In this document: in pieces, positions 18,262 through 26,912 of the stretch | Layout of the letters: every line of letters starts with the position of its first letter | Position numbering within the stretch: the stretch's first letter is position 1 | NCBI GenBank assembly: GCA_030730025.1 | Contig: JANQWC010000026.1 | Location: forward strand, 71,078 to 135,077 | Reading direction: 5' to 3' | Origin: Crocinitomicaceae bacterium | GTDB lineage: Bacteria > Bacteroidota > Bacteroidia > Flavobacteriales_D > Crocinitomicaceae | DNA length: 64,000 nt | The notes under the pieces: model-generated | Database searches by the model: none | Told to the model about the DNA's origin: nothing | Seen by the model: only the letters and a program-made list of their open reading frames with translations | Program-made: the position numbers and the translations under genes

Positions 18262-18937
18262 GCAAATCAAATATATCCTTACCGATATCGAAGGAACCAC
18301 TACTTCGATACATTTTGTCTACGAGGTTTTGTTTCCCTATTTTCGGGAGCACCTCAACGACCTCACCAAACATGCGCAAATCAATGAGGTCAAGCAAGCT
18401 TTTGCAGATGTAATTGATATTGCCGCCCGAGAAGAGGGCAAGCACCTCACCACCACAGAAGAAGTATTGGCCTGCTTAAAGCATTGGAGCGACGAAGACC
18501 GCAAGCTCACGCCACTCAAAACAGTGCAAGGCGTCATCTGGAAAAGCGGCTATGAATCTGCTCAAATCACCGGACATGTCTATGAAGATGTTCCAACAGC
18601 GCTCAATCAATGGCGCACGCTGGGCCTAAAAATTGGCGTGTTTTCTTCTGGTTCTGTAGCTGCGCAAAAATTGTTGTTTCGCTACAGCGATTTCGGCGAT
18701 CTATCTGGCCATTTTTCAAACCATTTTGACACCACCACTGGGCCCAAAAAAGAGGCAGATACCTACCTAAAGATTACCCAACTTTTGGGTTTAGCACCAG
18801 AACAAATCTTGTTCTTATCAGATATTACCGACGAACTCACGGCAGCAACCGCAGCAGGTTTACAAACCATCCAGTTGCTTAGACCAGGCACGGTCGCAAG
18901 CTGGCCACATACAGTCACTCATTTTTTGGAGATTTAA
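18254..18937 (+). CDS. mtnC: Enolase-phosphatase MtnC (TTG start)
   Basis: A 227-residue HAD-family bifunctional enolase/phosphatase producing acireductone. HAD motif I is ILTDIEGTTTSI (the D-x-E-G-T-T form specific to MtnC), motif II is VFSSGSVAAQ, and motif III/IV lie in GPKKEADTY and LFLSDITDEL. No ATG precedes motif I in this frame, so the start must be the TTG at 18254, eight codons before the catalytic Asp and overlapping mtnD. It is the last gene of the long plus-strand block and is followed by a hairpin terminator. Confidence 0.92.
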   Translation: MDKQIKYILTDIEGTTTSIHFVYEVLFPYFREHLNDLTKHAQINEVKQAFADVIDIAAREEGKHLTTTEEVLACLKHWSDEDRKLTPLKTVQGVIWKSGYESAQITGHVYEDVPTALNQWRTLGLKIGVFSSGSVAAQKLLFRYSDFGDLSGHFSNHFDTTTGPKKEADTYLKITQLLGLAPEQILFLSDITDELTAATAAGLQTIQLLRPGTVASWPHTVTHFLEI

Positions 18938-18953
18938 AAAATTGAGCCCACAA

Positions 18954-18981
18954 AAAAAGCCACTCCGAGAAGTGGCTTTTT
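18954..18981. terminator. Bidirectional terminator between mtnC and the DUF1573 gene
   Basis: An inverted repeat AAAAAGCCACT / AGTGGCTTTTT (18954-18964 with 18971-18981, 6-base loop) sits between two convergent genes. It ends in a T run on both strands, so it can stop transcription from the division/mtn block and from the opposite gene. Confidence 0.8.
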
Positions 18982-18998
18982 GATGATTTAAAAAAATC

Positions 18999-19442
18999 TT
19001 AGTTGTTGGTTGGTGCACCTGCGTTGTTGACAGGCATTCCGCTTTCTGGAGCTGGTCCAACTTCACCTTTAATGCGGATCACTTTGTTAGGTTCGTTGAT
19101 GGCATTTGAGGTAATGGTAACGCTTTTGTTGATTGGGCCCGGACGATTTGTGTCGTATTTCACACGAATAGATCCTTTTGCTCCTGGTGCAATTGGCTCT
19201 TTCGGCCATTCAGGAACGGTACAACCGCAAGATCCTTTTGCGTTAGAAATGATCAAAGGCTCGTCACCTGTGTTTTTGAATTCAAAAGAACAATAAGGCT
19301 CGCCACCATATTTGAGGTTGCCGTAGTCATGTACTTCTTTGTTGAATTCAATTTTAGCACCTTTTTCAATTTGTGCATTGACGCTGTTAAGGCCAAGTAC
19401 AGCCATGAAAACAACACCAAAAGAAAGCAATAATTTTTTCAT
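18999..19442 (-). CDS. DUF1573 secreted protein
   Basis: A 147-residue protein with a Sec signal peptide (cleavage probably after VNAQ, residue 23-24) and one DUF1573 domain, an ASH/MSP-like immunoglobulin fold found mostly in Bacteroidota. The HDYGNLKYGGEPYCSFEFKN and SCGCTVPEWP segments are diagnostic. Function is unknown; the domain is thought to be a periplasmic or surface protein module. It appears to be transcribed alone; TATCTTTC, a near-match to the -7 consensus, lies upstream at about 19462-19469. Confidence 0.9.
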   Translation of the reverse strand: MKKLLLSFGVVFMAVLGLNSVNAQIEKGAKIEFNKEVHDYGNLKYGGEPYCSFEFKNTGDEPLIISNAKGSCGCTVPEWPKEPIAPGAKGSIRVKYDTNRPGPINKSVTITSNAINEPNKVIRIKGEVGPAPESGMPVNNAGAPTNN

Positions 19443-19515
19443 ATGTATCAGTTTAACTTTCCGAAAGATAAGGAGCTTCTTTAGCTGTTTTTTGTATTTA
19501 ACACTTCATTAACAT

Positions 19516-20523
19516 CTAGTCGCGCTTGAGCCAGCCGCGCTTGATAAAGAATATCAGTAGACCTATAGCCAAGGCAAACATGAGTCCGACCACGGTATAA
19601 TAGCCGTAGGTGTATTCCAATTCGGGCATGTATTTAAAGTTCATGCCGTAGACACCAACGATGAAAGTCAGTGGAATAAAGATACTACTCACAATGGTGA
19701 GCACTTTCATGATTTCGTTCATGCGCTGACCTTGCACAGCATAGTACAAGTTGGCCATTCCGTCCAAAATTTGTTTGTGTGCATCGATGTCTTCGAGCAA
19801 ACTCACACAGCTGTTGCGCAAGTTCTTGTAGTAATGCTTGTTGCTCGGGGCAATAAGGGCGTTGTCCATTGATTCGAGTGCGGCAAGTAAATCTTTGATG
19901 GGCTGTACGATTTTGCGCATACTGATGAGCTGTCGCTTCTGTGTTTCGATGTCTCGCAATAGGTCGGCTTGCATATTGGTGTGAATGCGTTGGTCTATGC
20001 GGTCAATTTCGTCGGAAACGAGTGTGGTGCACTGAAATAACTCGTCTAATAAGGCGTCGAGTAAGCGAAAAAGTAAAAAGTCGGCTTCTTGGGTTCGGAT
20101 TTTTCCTTTTGATTTTTCGATGCGCTCGCGGACTTCTCCAAAATGTCGGCCTTCGTTGGTTTGAAACGAGAGTAAAAAATGCGCCCCTAAGACAAATGTA
20201 ATTTGATCGGTCTGATCGGCATCCATGTTTGTATTTTGCAGCGTATGCAGCTGAAAAAACAAATACTTGGGGTATTCTTCTACTTTGGCCCGACGGAGCG
20301 GCAAGAAAATACTTTCAATACTGAGTTTATCTAGCCCAATTTTCTGACAAAGCTTTTCAATGCTGCTACGGTCCTCGAGGTCGTGAAAGTTGAGCCAATA
20401 TACGTTGTCTGGATCGATCAATTGCGGATCAAATTCATCGGCAAAGTCTGAAGCTGCCCCCGCTTTGACAGCAAAGAAATCATGGCTGTATTGGTAGGCT
20501 TGTGCTGTTTGAGTTGGATTCAT
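19516..20523 (-). CDS. corA: CorA-type magnesium/cobalt transporter
   Basis: A 335-residue divalent-cation channel: a large acidic N-terminal cytoplasmic domain followed by two C-terminal membrane helices. The signature GMN is present in VGVYGMNFKYMPE between the helices and the protein ends in a basic tail. A longer frame to 20565 is possible, but the ATG at 20523 is preferred because the extra region is used by a small Cys-containing ORF that overlaps it. It lies downstream of feoAB on the same strand and may be read through from it. Confidence 0.9.
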   Translation of the reverse strand: MNPTQTAQAYQYSHDFFAVKAGAASDFADEFDPQLIDPDNVYWLNFHDLEDRSSIEKLCQKIGLDKLSIESIFLPLRRAKVEEYPKYLFFQLHTLQNTNMDADQTDQITFVLGAHFLLSFQTNEGRHFGEVRERIEKSKGKIRTQEADFLLFRLLDALLDELFQCTTLVSDEIDRIDQRIHTNMQADLLRDIETQKRQLISMRKIVQPIKDLLAALESMDNALIAPSNKHYYKNLRNSCVSLLEDIDAHKQILDGMANLYYAVQGQRMNEIMKVLTIVSSIFIPLTFIVGVYGMNFKYMPELEYTYGYYTVVGLMFALAIGLLIFFIKRGWLKRD

Positions 20524-20650
20524 GTTGGTGTTTTGGCGTGAGTCCGCAACCCTTGCAATTGTCATTTTGCTTGAAAAAAAGTTGGTAGACGTGTCTCAAC
20601 AGGTAGATTCCTGCCGAGAGGATGAGCGCCATGACCAAGATTTGTTGCAT
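20480..20650 (-). CDS. Small FeoB-associated Cys-motif membrane protein (56 aa)
   Basis: A short frame, 24 bases after the feoB stop, that begins ATG at 20650 and ends at 20480, overlapping the start of corA by 44 bases. The product has one N-terminal membrane helix (MQQILVMALILSAGIYLLRH), a short basic link, then N-C-K-G-C-G and a polar tail. This layout (one helix, then a CxxC near residue 32-35) is that of the FeoB-associated Cys-rich membrane proteins commonly encoded after feoB in Bacteroidota and Firmicutes. It could bind iron at the FeoB exit, but that is inference. Too short to be sure without comparison. Confidence 0.65.
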   Translation of the reverse strand: MQQILVMALILSAGIYLLRHVYQLFFKQNDNCKGCGLTPKHQHESNSNSTSLPIQP

Positions 20651-20674
20651 CAGTGAAAGTTAAGGATAAAGTAC

Positions 20675-22615
20675 TTATACCAGCAGTTGATAGACTAAAA
20701 ATGCGCTCAAATAAGCCACTACACCCATGAAAATCAGCTGAAGCAGCGGCCATTTCCAGGTATTGGTCTCGCGCTTCACAACGGCGAGTGTGGCCATGCA
20801 CTGCATTGCGAAAACATAGAACACCAGCAAAGACGCACCAGTTGCCAAGCTGTAGGTAGCTTGCCCGTTGTCTGTTTTTTCTTCTTTGAGTTTTTGGATC
20901 AGGCGTTTTTGGGTGTCGGTGTCGTCGCCAACTGCGTAAATGGTGGCCAAAGAACCCACAAAGACTTCGCGGGCTGCAAAGGAGCTCAGTAAAGCAATGC
21001 CAATTTTCCAATCGTAACCCAAAGGCGCAATGGCGGGTTCCATCCATTTGCCAAAATGACCAATATAGGATTGCGAGAGCAACAAAGCGTTATCGCGTTC
21101 TTGCTGTTCGCCTTCATTGGCTTGCTGATAGCTTTGCGCTTGGTGCAGCTCGCGCAGGGCTTGGTCTCTAGAAGAGGGGCCGTACGAGGCGAGTGCCCAA
21201 AGAATAATAGAGATCGCAACGATGATTTTACCGGCATCGAAGATAAAAACCTTTACTTTTTCAAAAACAGTGAACCCAACGTTAGAAAGTCTTGGTGTTT
21301 TGTAATCGGGTAGCTCCATTAAATGAAACCCGGGCGTTCGGCTTTTGACGAGCAATTTGAGCAAAAGTGCCGTGCCGAGTGCAAATAAAATTCCGAGCGC
21401 GTAGAGGCCAAATAAAACAAGCCCTTGCAAACTCAAAAACCCACCAATATATATTTTGGGAATCACCAAACTAATGAGCAAAGTATAAACCGGGATTCTC
21501 GCCGAGCAACTCATGAAAGGCGCTACTAAAATGGTAATCAGCCGTTCTTTCCAGTCTGAGATGGTCCGAGCCGACATAATACCCGGAATGGCACAGGCCA
21601 CGCTAGAGAGCAGCGGCACCACGCTTTTGCCATTCAGGCCAAAAGGGCGCATCAGGCGGTCCATGATAAACACCACCCGCGATAAATAGCCACTTTCTTC
21701 CAGAAGGGCAATGAAGAAAAATAAGATGGCAATTTGCGGCACAAAAACCAACACGCCGGCTATGCCAGGTATGAGCCCCTGGGTGAGGAGTTTGCTGAGT
21801 ACGCCGTCTGGTAAATGAGCTGCACTCCAGCTGCTGAGCCGCACAAATTGGCCGTCGATGAAGTCCATCGGGATGCTCGCAAAACTGAAGATAAACTGAA
21901 AAATTATGAGCAAAATTGCCGAAAAGATGAGGTAGCCGAAAATGCGATGCGTTAGAATCCGATCGAGGTGTGTAGACGGATTGACCACAGCATTTTTGGC
22001 GTCTGAAACCAGCTTTAGCCCTCTGATTTTTTGCAGGCGTTCGTCGGAGTTTTGGGTTTGCTCGGCATCGGTTTGGAGCGCATGAAAAACGGTGTCGTGA
22101 AAAGCTGTGCGCTGCCCAACTGAGAGTTGATCTATTGCTTTGAGGATGCGTTCTTTGCCGAGCGCAATGCGCGCATTGGCGGTCACTACAGTAGCGGCAG
22201 GAAAGTTTTTTTGGAGCTCCTCTAGTTGGATTTTGAGGCCTTTTTGCCCGGCGCGGTCCCACATGTTGAGCACGAGCAGGATCGGAAAGCCGAGGTCGTA
22301 AAGTTGGCTAAAAAACAAGAGGTTGCGCTCTAGATTGGCCGCATCGGCCACATAAATGATGGCTTCAGGATAGTCTGGATGCTGTGGATTGGTCAGTACT
22401 TCCTTCACGACTTGCTCGTCTAGGGAGCGGGCGAAAATACTGTAAGTGCCCGGGAAGTCAGTGAGTTGGTGCTGGCCTTGTGCGGTTTCTATTCGGCCCT
22501 TTTTTTTGTCGACGGTGACGCCAGGAAAGTTACCTACTTGCTGACGCAAGCCAGTAAGCATATTGAAGATGGTGCTTTTACCTGTGTTGGGGTTGCCGAA
22601 TAATGCGATTTTCAT
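20675..22615 (-). CDS. feoB: Ferrous iron transporter FeoB
   Basis: A 646-residue inner-membrane Fe(II) transporter with an N-terminal G domain: G1 GNPNTGKST (residues 8-16), G3 DFPGTYS and G4 NMWD. The membrane part carries two gate-like repeats, with the cysteine-containing segments SSVACAIPGIMSART and AREVFVGSLATIY typical of FeoB. It is slightly shorter than most (about 700). Encoded between feoA and a small Cys-motif ORF, so it belongs to a three-gene feo operon. Confidence 0.96.
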   Translation of the reverse strand: MKIALFGNPNTGKSTIFNMLTGLRQQVGNFPGVTVDKKKGRIETAQGQHQLTDFPGTYSIFARSLDEQVVKEVLTNPQHPDYPEAIIYVADAANLERNLLFFSQLYDLGFPILLVLNMWDRAGQKGLKIQLEELQKNFPAATVVTANARIALGKERILKAIDQLSVGQRTAFHDTVFHALQTDAEQTQNSDERLQKIRGLKLVSDAKNAVVNPSTHLDRILTHRIFGYLIFSAILLIIFQFIFSFASIPMDFIDGQFVRLSSWSAAHLPDGVLSKLLTQGLIPGIAGVLVFVPQIAILFFFIALLEESGYLSRVVFIMDRLMRPFGLNGKSVVPLLSSVACAIPGIMSARTISDWKERLITILVAPFMSCSARIPVYTLLISLVIPKIYIGGFLSLQGLVLFGLYALGILFALGTALLLKLLVKSRTPGFHLMELPDYKTPRLSNVGFTVFEKVKVFIFDAGKIIVAISIILWALASYGPSSRDQALRELHQAQSYQQANEGEQQERDNALLLSQSYIGHFGKWMEPAIAPLGYDWKIGIALLSSFAAREVFVGSLATIYAVGDDTDTQKRLIQKLKEEKTDNGQATYSLATGASLLVFYVFAMQCMATLAVVKRETNTWKWPLLQLIFMGVVAYLSAFLVYQLLV

Positions 22616-22641
22616 GACTTACAAAGCTACTGAAATTTGCT

Positions 22642-22869
22642 TTAAGCCATCTGGACTTCTACTTGCATGGCTTCTACTTTGCGCATAGAGATGATGTTCC
22701 CATTGATTTCGTAAGCGATGGGGTCGCCAAATGGGGCCTTGAAAATAGCTTTGATTTTTTGACCTTTGGTGAGGCCCATTTCGGTGAGTTTAGGCGCAAT
22801 TGCGTTGTTGGCAATGGCTGCGATTTCGACGAGCTCGTTTAAAGAAATGGAATCCAAGGTCTGGGACAT
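22642..22869 (-). CDS. feoA: FeoA family protein
   Basis: A 75-residue cytoplasmic SH3-like protein that supports FeoB. It has the FeoA pattern: LNELVEIAAI, then LTEMGLTKGQKIKAIFKAPFGDPIAYEINGNIISMRK. The ATG at 22869 is chosen because a TAnnTTTG element (TACTTTTG) ends 3 bases upstream; a longer frame from 22887 would start before that element. The gene is 26 bases from feoB. No Fur box was recognised by eye. Confidence 0.92.
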   Translation of the reverse strand: MSQTLDSISLNELVEIAAIANNAIAPKLTEMGLTKGQKIKAIFKAPFGDPIAYEINGNIISMRKVEAMQVEVQMA

Positions 22870-22872
22870 ATG

Positions 22873-22880
22873 CAAAAGTA
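22873..22880 (-). promoter_or_regulatory. -7 element of the feo operon
   Basis: TACTTTTG on the minus strand, followed by CAT and the feoA ATG. It fits TAnnTTTG; no clear -33 TTTG is seen. The distance implies a leaderless or nearly leaderless feoA transcript. Confidence 0.45.
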
Positions 22881-22943
22881 AGCCCATTTAGAGAAAAAAG
22901 CGATACCTTTTTTGTGGTATTTTGAATCTTTCTAAATAAAAAA

Positions 22944-24218
22944 TCAAGCTTTTGGCTGCAACACCAAGCGGGCCGTGGTGCGGGTGAGTTGGCTTACCAG
23001 ACTGGTCTTGCCAGTGCTCATTTGTGCGAGAATGGCATCGTTGTAATGGCGTATCGTGACGAGCTCAAGGTTTTCGTTGTAGCGGATCTGATAGCGTGTA
23101 CCGAGGGCTTGTTGCAGGCTTTCAACTTGCATTTTGCTGCGGTCAATCAGGACAGAAAAATTGAGGGCTGAATTTTGCATCAGGTTGATATGCGCCTGCA
23201 TGGTGGCGAGCGCCGCAAAAATCTCGGCGAGTTGCTTTTCGGCGATAAACGAGAAATCTTTGGAGCTAAAAGTAACCAACACCTGGTTGAATTTCACAAT
23301 GTAGGACGGAATTTGGGCATCGCGTTCCGCATTGGCAGAAATGGTGGTGCCTGGTGCCGCTGGATCGATAAACGAACGCACATACAGTGGAATGTTCTTT
23401 TGCTGCAGCGGCTGTACGGTTTTCGGATGGATCACGCTGGCCCCGTAATAAGACAACTCGATGGCTTCTTTAAAGGAGATTTGCGTCAGCAGTTGGGTGT
23501 GTTTGAAGTATTTCGGGTCGGCATTGAGCATCCCGGGTACATCTTTCCAAATGGTTACGCTTTCGGCCTCGCAGCAATAAGCCAAAATGCCTGCGCTGTA
23601 ATCTGACCCTTCTCGGCCAAGGGTAGTGGTGAATCCTTCGGCGGTGTGGCCGATGAAACCTTGCGTCACGGCGATGTCAACGCGCTCAAACAAGGCCTGT
23701 ACGTGCCGCTGGCAAAGTTCGCTGGTTTTTTGCCAATCGACTTGTGCTTCTTGGTAATGGTTGTCTGTGCGGATGAGCAATTTGGCATCTAACCAAGCGC
23801 TGCTATAGCTTTGATCGGTCAGGTAAGCCGCCAAAATTTTGCTGGAGATCAGTTCGCCGCAAGAGACGAGTTGGTCGTACTGAAAAGAGCGGTTTTCGGC
23901 GAGTGGTTTGAAAAATAACTGGGCGAGTTGCTCAAAGATGTCTTCGAGCTCTTGGTAAATATGAAAATGTCTTTCGGCAAATAAGCCGGCTAAAATTTCG
24001 TGGTGATACGCTTTGAGGTCGTCGAGCAGGCCCGCGTATATGCGGTGGTCTTGGGCGTACAGCGCACTCACTAGCTCTTCTAGTTTGTTGGTGGTTTTGC
24101 CCATGGCCGAGACCACAACAAGCAACTTTTGATTCGGGTAGCGCGCTAAGATGGCACTTACATTTTTGACAGCAGCGGCGTCTTTTACCGACGCACCTCC
24201 AAATTTAAAAACCTTCAT
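22944..24218 (-). CDS. lysC: Aspartate kinase, monofunctional
   Basis: A 424-residue kinase catalysing the first step of lysine, threonine, methionine and diaminopimelate synthesis. N-terminal KVFKFGGASVKD contains the K-F-G-G-(S/T) motif, VVSAMGKTTNKLE follows, and TTLGREGSDYSAGILA is the active-site segment. The C-terminal third is compatible with ACT-type regulatory domains. No homoserine dehydrogenase domain follows, unlike the ThrA fusion common in Bacteroidota. It starts at the ATG at 24218, one base beyond the gpsA stop, so the two genes form an operon. Confidence 0.92.
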   Translation of the reverse strand: MKVFKFGGASVKDAAAVKNVSAILARYPNQKLLVVVSAMGKTTNKLEELVSALYAQDHRIYAGLLDDLKAYHHEILAGLFAERHFHIYQELEDIFEQLAQLFFKPLAENRSFQYDQLVSCGELISSKILAAYLTDQSYSSAWLDAKLLIRTDNHYQEAQVDWQKTSELCQRHVQALFERVDIAVTQGFIGHTAEGFTTTLGREGSDYSAGILAYCCEAESVTIWKDVPGMLNADPKYFKHTQLLTQISFKEAIELSYYGASVIHPKTVQPLQQKNIPLYVRSFIDPAAPGTTISANAERDAQIPSYIVKFNQVLVTFSSKDFSFIAEKQLAEIFAALATMQAHINLMQNSALNFSVLIDRSKMQVESLQQALGTRYQIRYNENLELVTIRHYNDAILAQMSTGKTSLVSQLTRTTARLVLQPKA

Positions 24219-24219
24219 G

Positions 24220-25218
24220 TTAGGCAAGTTTTTCAGCTAAAATTTTCATTTCTGTGGCCGGGTCCATTTTGTCGTAAATGATGTGATAGACGGCCGTAAG
24301 GATGGGCATGTCCACCTCAAATTTTTTGTTGATTTCGTATAAACTTTTTGTTGCGTAATAGCCTTCGGCAATCATGTTCATTTCAAGTTGGGCTGTCTTG
24401 ACAGAATACCCTTTGCCAATCATGAAGCCAAAGGTGCGGTTGCGCGAAAAGTTCGAATAAGCGGTTACGAGCAAGTCGCCAAGGTAAGCACTTGTTTTGG
24501 TATCGCGGTGCACGGGGTGCAGCACATCGATGAAGCGCTCAATTTCTTGAATGGCATTGGATACCAAAACCGCTTGAAAGTTATCGCCGTAGCCCAAGCC
24601 ATGGCAAATACCTGCAGCGAGTGCATAAACATTTTTGAGAACGGCCGAAAATTCGGTGCCAAATAAGTCGTCGCTGGTGGTGGTTTTGATGTAGCGGCAA
24701 CTCAAGGCAGCAGCCATTTGCTGAGCGTACTGTGCGTTGGAACAAGCCAATGTGAGATAAGAGAGGCGCTCCATGGCTACTTCTTCGGCATGGCACGGGC
24801 CAGAAATAATGCCGATATGGTCGTAGGGAACACCAAAACTTTTGTGAATGAAGCGCGCTGGAATGGCGTTGTAGGCCGGCACAATGCCTTTGACCGCAGA
24901 AAAAACAACTTTATTGGCAAAATGGCTTTCGCCGATGCCCGCAAAGGCTTCTTCAAGAAAAGCTGCAGGCGTAGCAATAATGACCCAATCGACGGCGTCT
25001 AAAGTACTTTTTAAATCGGCGCTCAAAACGAGTTGCTTGGTGTCAAAAGCGACAGATTGGAGGTATTTGGGGTTGTGTCCGAACTGCTCGATATGGGCAA
25101 TAGCTTCTTCGCTGCGCATCCACCAATGGACCTGCGTGCAGTTGTTGCAAAGAATCTTGACCAAGGCTGTGGCCCAACTGCCCCCTCCGATAACCGCAAT
25201 TTTTTGTGGTGTTTCCAT
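24220..25218 (-). CDS. gpsA: Glycerol-3-phosphate dehydrogenase [NAD(P)+]
   Basis: A 332-residue cytosolic enzyme that reduces dihydroxyacetone phosphate to sn-glycerol-3-phosphate for phospholipid synthesis. The Rossmann motif IAVIGGGSWATAL is at the N-terminus; SAVKGIVP, ISGPCHAEEVA and the catalytic-domain GTEFSAVLKNVYALAAGICHGLGYGDN (shortened here: AVLKNVYALAAG) are standard for GpsA. It is upstream of and nearly touching aspartate kinase. Confidence 0.95.
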   Translation of the reverse strand: METPQKIAVIGGGSWATALVKILCNNCTQVHWWMRSEEAIAHIEQFGHNPKYLQSVAFDTKQLVLSADLKSTLDAVDWVIIATPAAFLEEAFAGIGESHFANKVVFSAVKGIVPAYNAIPARFIHKSFGVPYDHIGIISGPCHAEEVAMERLSYLTLACSNAQYAQQMAAALSCRYIKTTTSDDLFGTEFSAVLKNVYALAAGICHGLGYGDNFQAVLVSNAIQEIERFIDVLHPVHRDTKTSAYLGDLLVTAYSNFSRNRTFGFMIGKGYSVKTAQLEMNMIAEGYYATKSLYEINKKFEVDMPILTAVYHIIYDKMDPATEMKILAEKLA

Positions 25219-25222
25219 TTGG

Positions 25223-25230
25223 CAAAGTTA
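25223..25230 (-). promoter_or_regulatory. -7 element of gpsA
   Basis: TAACTTTG on the minus strand (25230-25223) matches TAnnTTTG and lies only four bases before the gpsA ATG at 25218. No -33 TTTG at normal spacing is evident. Confidence 0.45.
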
Positions 25231-25276
25231 AACAATCCTCGGCAACTACTTTGTTGCTAATTTTACAAGAAAAAAC

Positions 25277-26065
25277 ATGCGCAGCAATCACGAAATCGAC
25301 TACTTCATCAAGGGTGAAGAAATGCAGCTCATCGAAATAGAGCTCGATCCGCAAGAAACGGCCATCGCCGAGGCAGGTGCTTTTATGTACATGGACCAAG
25401 CCATCGAAATGCAAACCATTTTTGGCGACGGCTCTGCTCAAACGGGTTTTATGGGCAAATTATTTAGCGCCGGAAAGCGCTTGCTCACCGGTGAGAGTTT
25501 ATTCATGACCGCATTTACCAACCAAGGTTTTGGCAAGGCGCGCGTGGCCTTTGCGTCTCCGTATCCGGGTAAAATCATCGCTTTTGACCTCTTGCAACAC
25601 AACGGCAAAATTGTTTGTCAAAAAGATGCCTTTTTGTGTGCGGCAAAAGGAGTGAGTGTAGGCATTGAATTCCAACGCAAACTCGGGACCGGTTTATTTG
25701 GTGGCGAGGGTTTCATCATGCAAAAACTCGAGGGCGACGGCATGGCATTTTGCCACGCAGGTGGTTACATCACCGAAAGAACGCTGCAGCCTGGTGAGGT
25801 GCTGCGCGTAGACACCGGTTGCATTGTGGCTTATACGCAAGAAATTGACTACGACATCCAATTTGTTGGCGGCATCAAAAACACCATTTTTGGCGGCGAA
25901 GGCTTGTTTTTTGCCACGCTCAAAGGTCCAGGTAAAGTGTGGTTGCAGAGTTTGCCGATATCCAGATTGGCCTCGAGAATTTTGGCTTACGGCACCACTA
26001 CCCGCAAGGAAGAAGGAGGCATCTTGGGTGGTTTAGGAAATATCCTCGACGGCGATGGCCGTTAG
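25277..26065 (+). CDS. TIGR00266/AIM24 family protein
   Basis: A 262-residue soluble beta-rich protein of the AIM24 family, whose function in bacteria is unknown. Family features visible are EIDYFIKGEEMQLIEIELDP at the N-terminus, AEAGAFMYM, GGEGFIMQKLEGDG and VDTGCIVAY. It stands alone on the plus strand; TAATTTTA, a near-match to the -7 consensus, lies at 25258-25265. Its stop overlaps that of the convergent CvfB-like gene. Confidence 0.88.
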   Translation: MRSNHEIDYFIKGEEMQLIEIELDPQETAIAEAGAFMYMDQAIEMQTIFGDGSAQTGFMGKLFSAGKRLLTGESLFMTAFTNQGFGKARVAFASPYPGKIIAFDLLQHNGKIVCQKDAFLCAAKGVSVGIEFQRKLGTGLFGGEGFIMQKLEGDGMAFCHAGGYITERTLQPGEVLRVDTGCIVAYTQEIDYDIQFVGGIKNTIFGGEGLFFATLKGPGKVWLQSLPISRLASRILAYGTTTRKEEGGILGGLGNILDGDGR

Positions 26066-26907
26066 GTCGTTCTCGGATTATTGAGCGAGCGCAAGCCGTC
26101 GGCTTCTAGCGCAATGCGGCGGTGTTTGTACAATTTGCCGATGGCCTGTTTAAAGGTTTTTTTACTCAAACCCAACACGGCCCGTACTTCTTCTGGGTTG
26201 CTTTTGTCGGTGAGGGCTAAAAAGCCGTCGTTGGCGCTCAACACATCGAGTATTTTTTGTTCGGCGGCGTCATAGCGGCTATCGTTGGGAACTTCTAAGC
26301 GGATATCTAGTCTGCCGTCTTCGCGCACTTTAGCCACATAGCCTTTGCAAACTTGTTCGCTCTCGAGCAGTTGGTTCAGGTGGTCCCTGAAAATGAGCCC
26401 CTCGTAGCGGTTGTTCACGATCACGTTTCGACCTAATTTCCCTTCATCCCAGATCAATAAATCAACTTCTTGGCCTTCAAGGCTCATGTCTTGGCAAGGG
26501 GACAGTACTTTTTTGACTTTCATGCTGCCAAACAAGCGGTCGGTTTCAAAGTCGTAGAGCAGCGTAAATAAATAGCGGTCGCCAATTTCTAGGCGCTGGC
26601 GCTGTTCTGCAAAAGGCACAAATAAGTCTTTATCGAGCCCCCAGTCTACAAAAGCACCGTAAGGGTTGACCTCAACGACATTCAAAAAAGCGAAGTCGCC
26701 GAGTAAAAGATGAGGTCTTTCGGTGAGGGCCACCATGCGCTCCGAAGAGTCTTTCATGACAAAAACATCCACTTCCGTACCTTCTTCCATCTCTGGGGTA
26801 AGGTACTTGTTGGGTAGCAAGATTTCGTTTTCTTGTAGATCAATCAGATAAGCTCCTGGAGGTGCAAAGCGTTTGATGGTAAGGGTATTGATTTTTCCGA
26901 GTTGCAT
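26062..26907 (-). CDS. CvfB-like S1 RNA-binding protein
   Basis: A 281-residue protein with the architecture of CvfB/YitL: tandem S1-like domains (an S1 motif around NPYGAFVDWGLDKDLFVPFAEQ, residues about 80-100) and a C-terminal winged-helix part (LGLSKKTFKQAIGKLYKHRRI). In Staphylococcus the homologue binds RNA and affects virulence gene expression; a housekeeping RNA role is likely here. It lies 5 bases after the unknown secreted gene on the same strand and shares a 4-base stop overlap with the convergent AIM24 gene. Confidence 0.88.
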   Translation of the reverse strand: MQLGKINTLTIKRFAPPGAYLIDLQENEILLPNKYLTPEMEEGTEVDVFVMKDSSERMVALTERPHLLLGDFAFLNVVEVNPYGAFVDWGLDKDLFVPFAEQRQRLEIGDRYLFTLLYDFETDRLFGSMKVKKVLSPCQDMSLEGQEVDLLIWDEGKLGRNVIVNNRYEGLIFRDHLNQLLESEQVCKGYVAKVREDGRLDIRLEVPNDSRYDAAEQKILDVLSANDGFLALTDKSNPEEVRAVLGLSKKTFKQAIGKLYKHRRIALEADGLRSLNNPRTT

Positions 26908-26912
26908 AGGGC

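Noticed and set aside
20562..21047. 161-residue minus-strand frame overlapping the 3' end of feoB
   Set aside because: It is feoB in another frame, rich in Arg/His/Cys from frame-shifted codons. The true extra gene here is the shorter ORF at 20480-20650.
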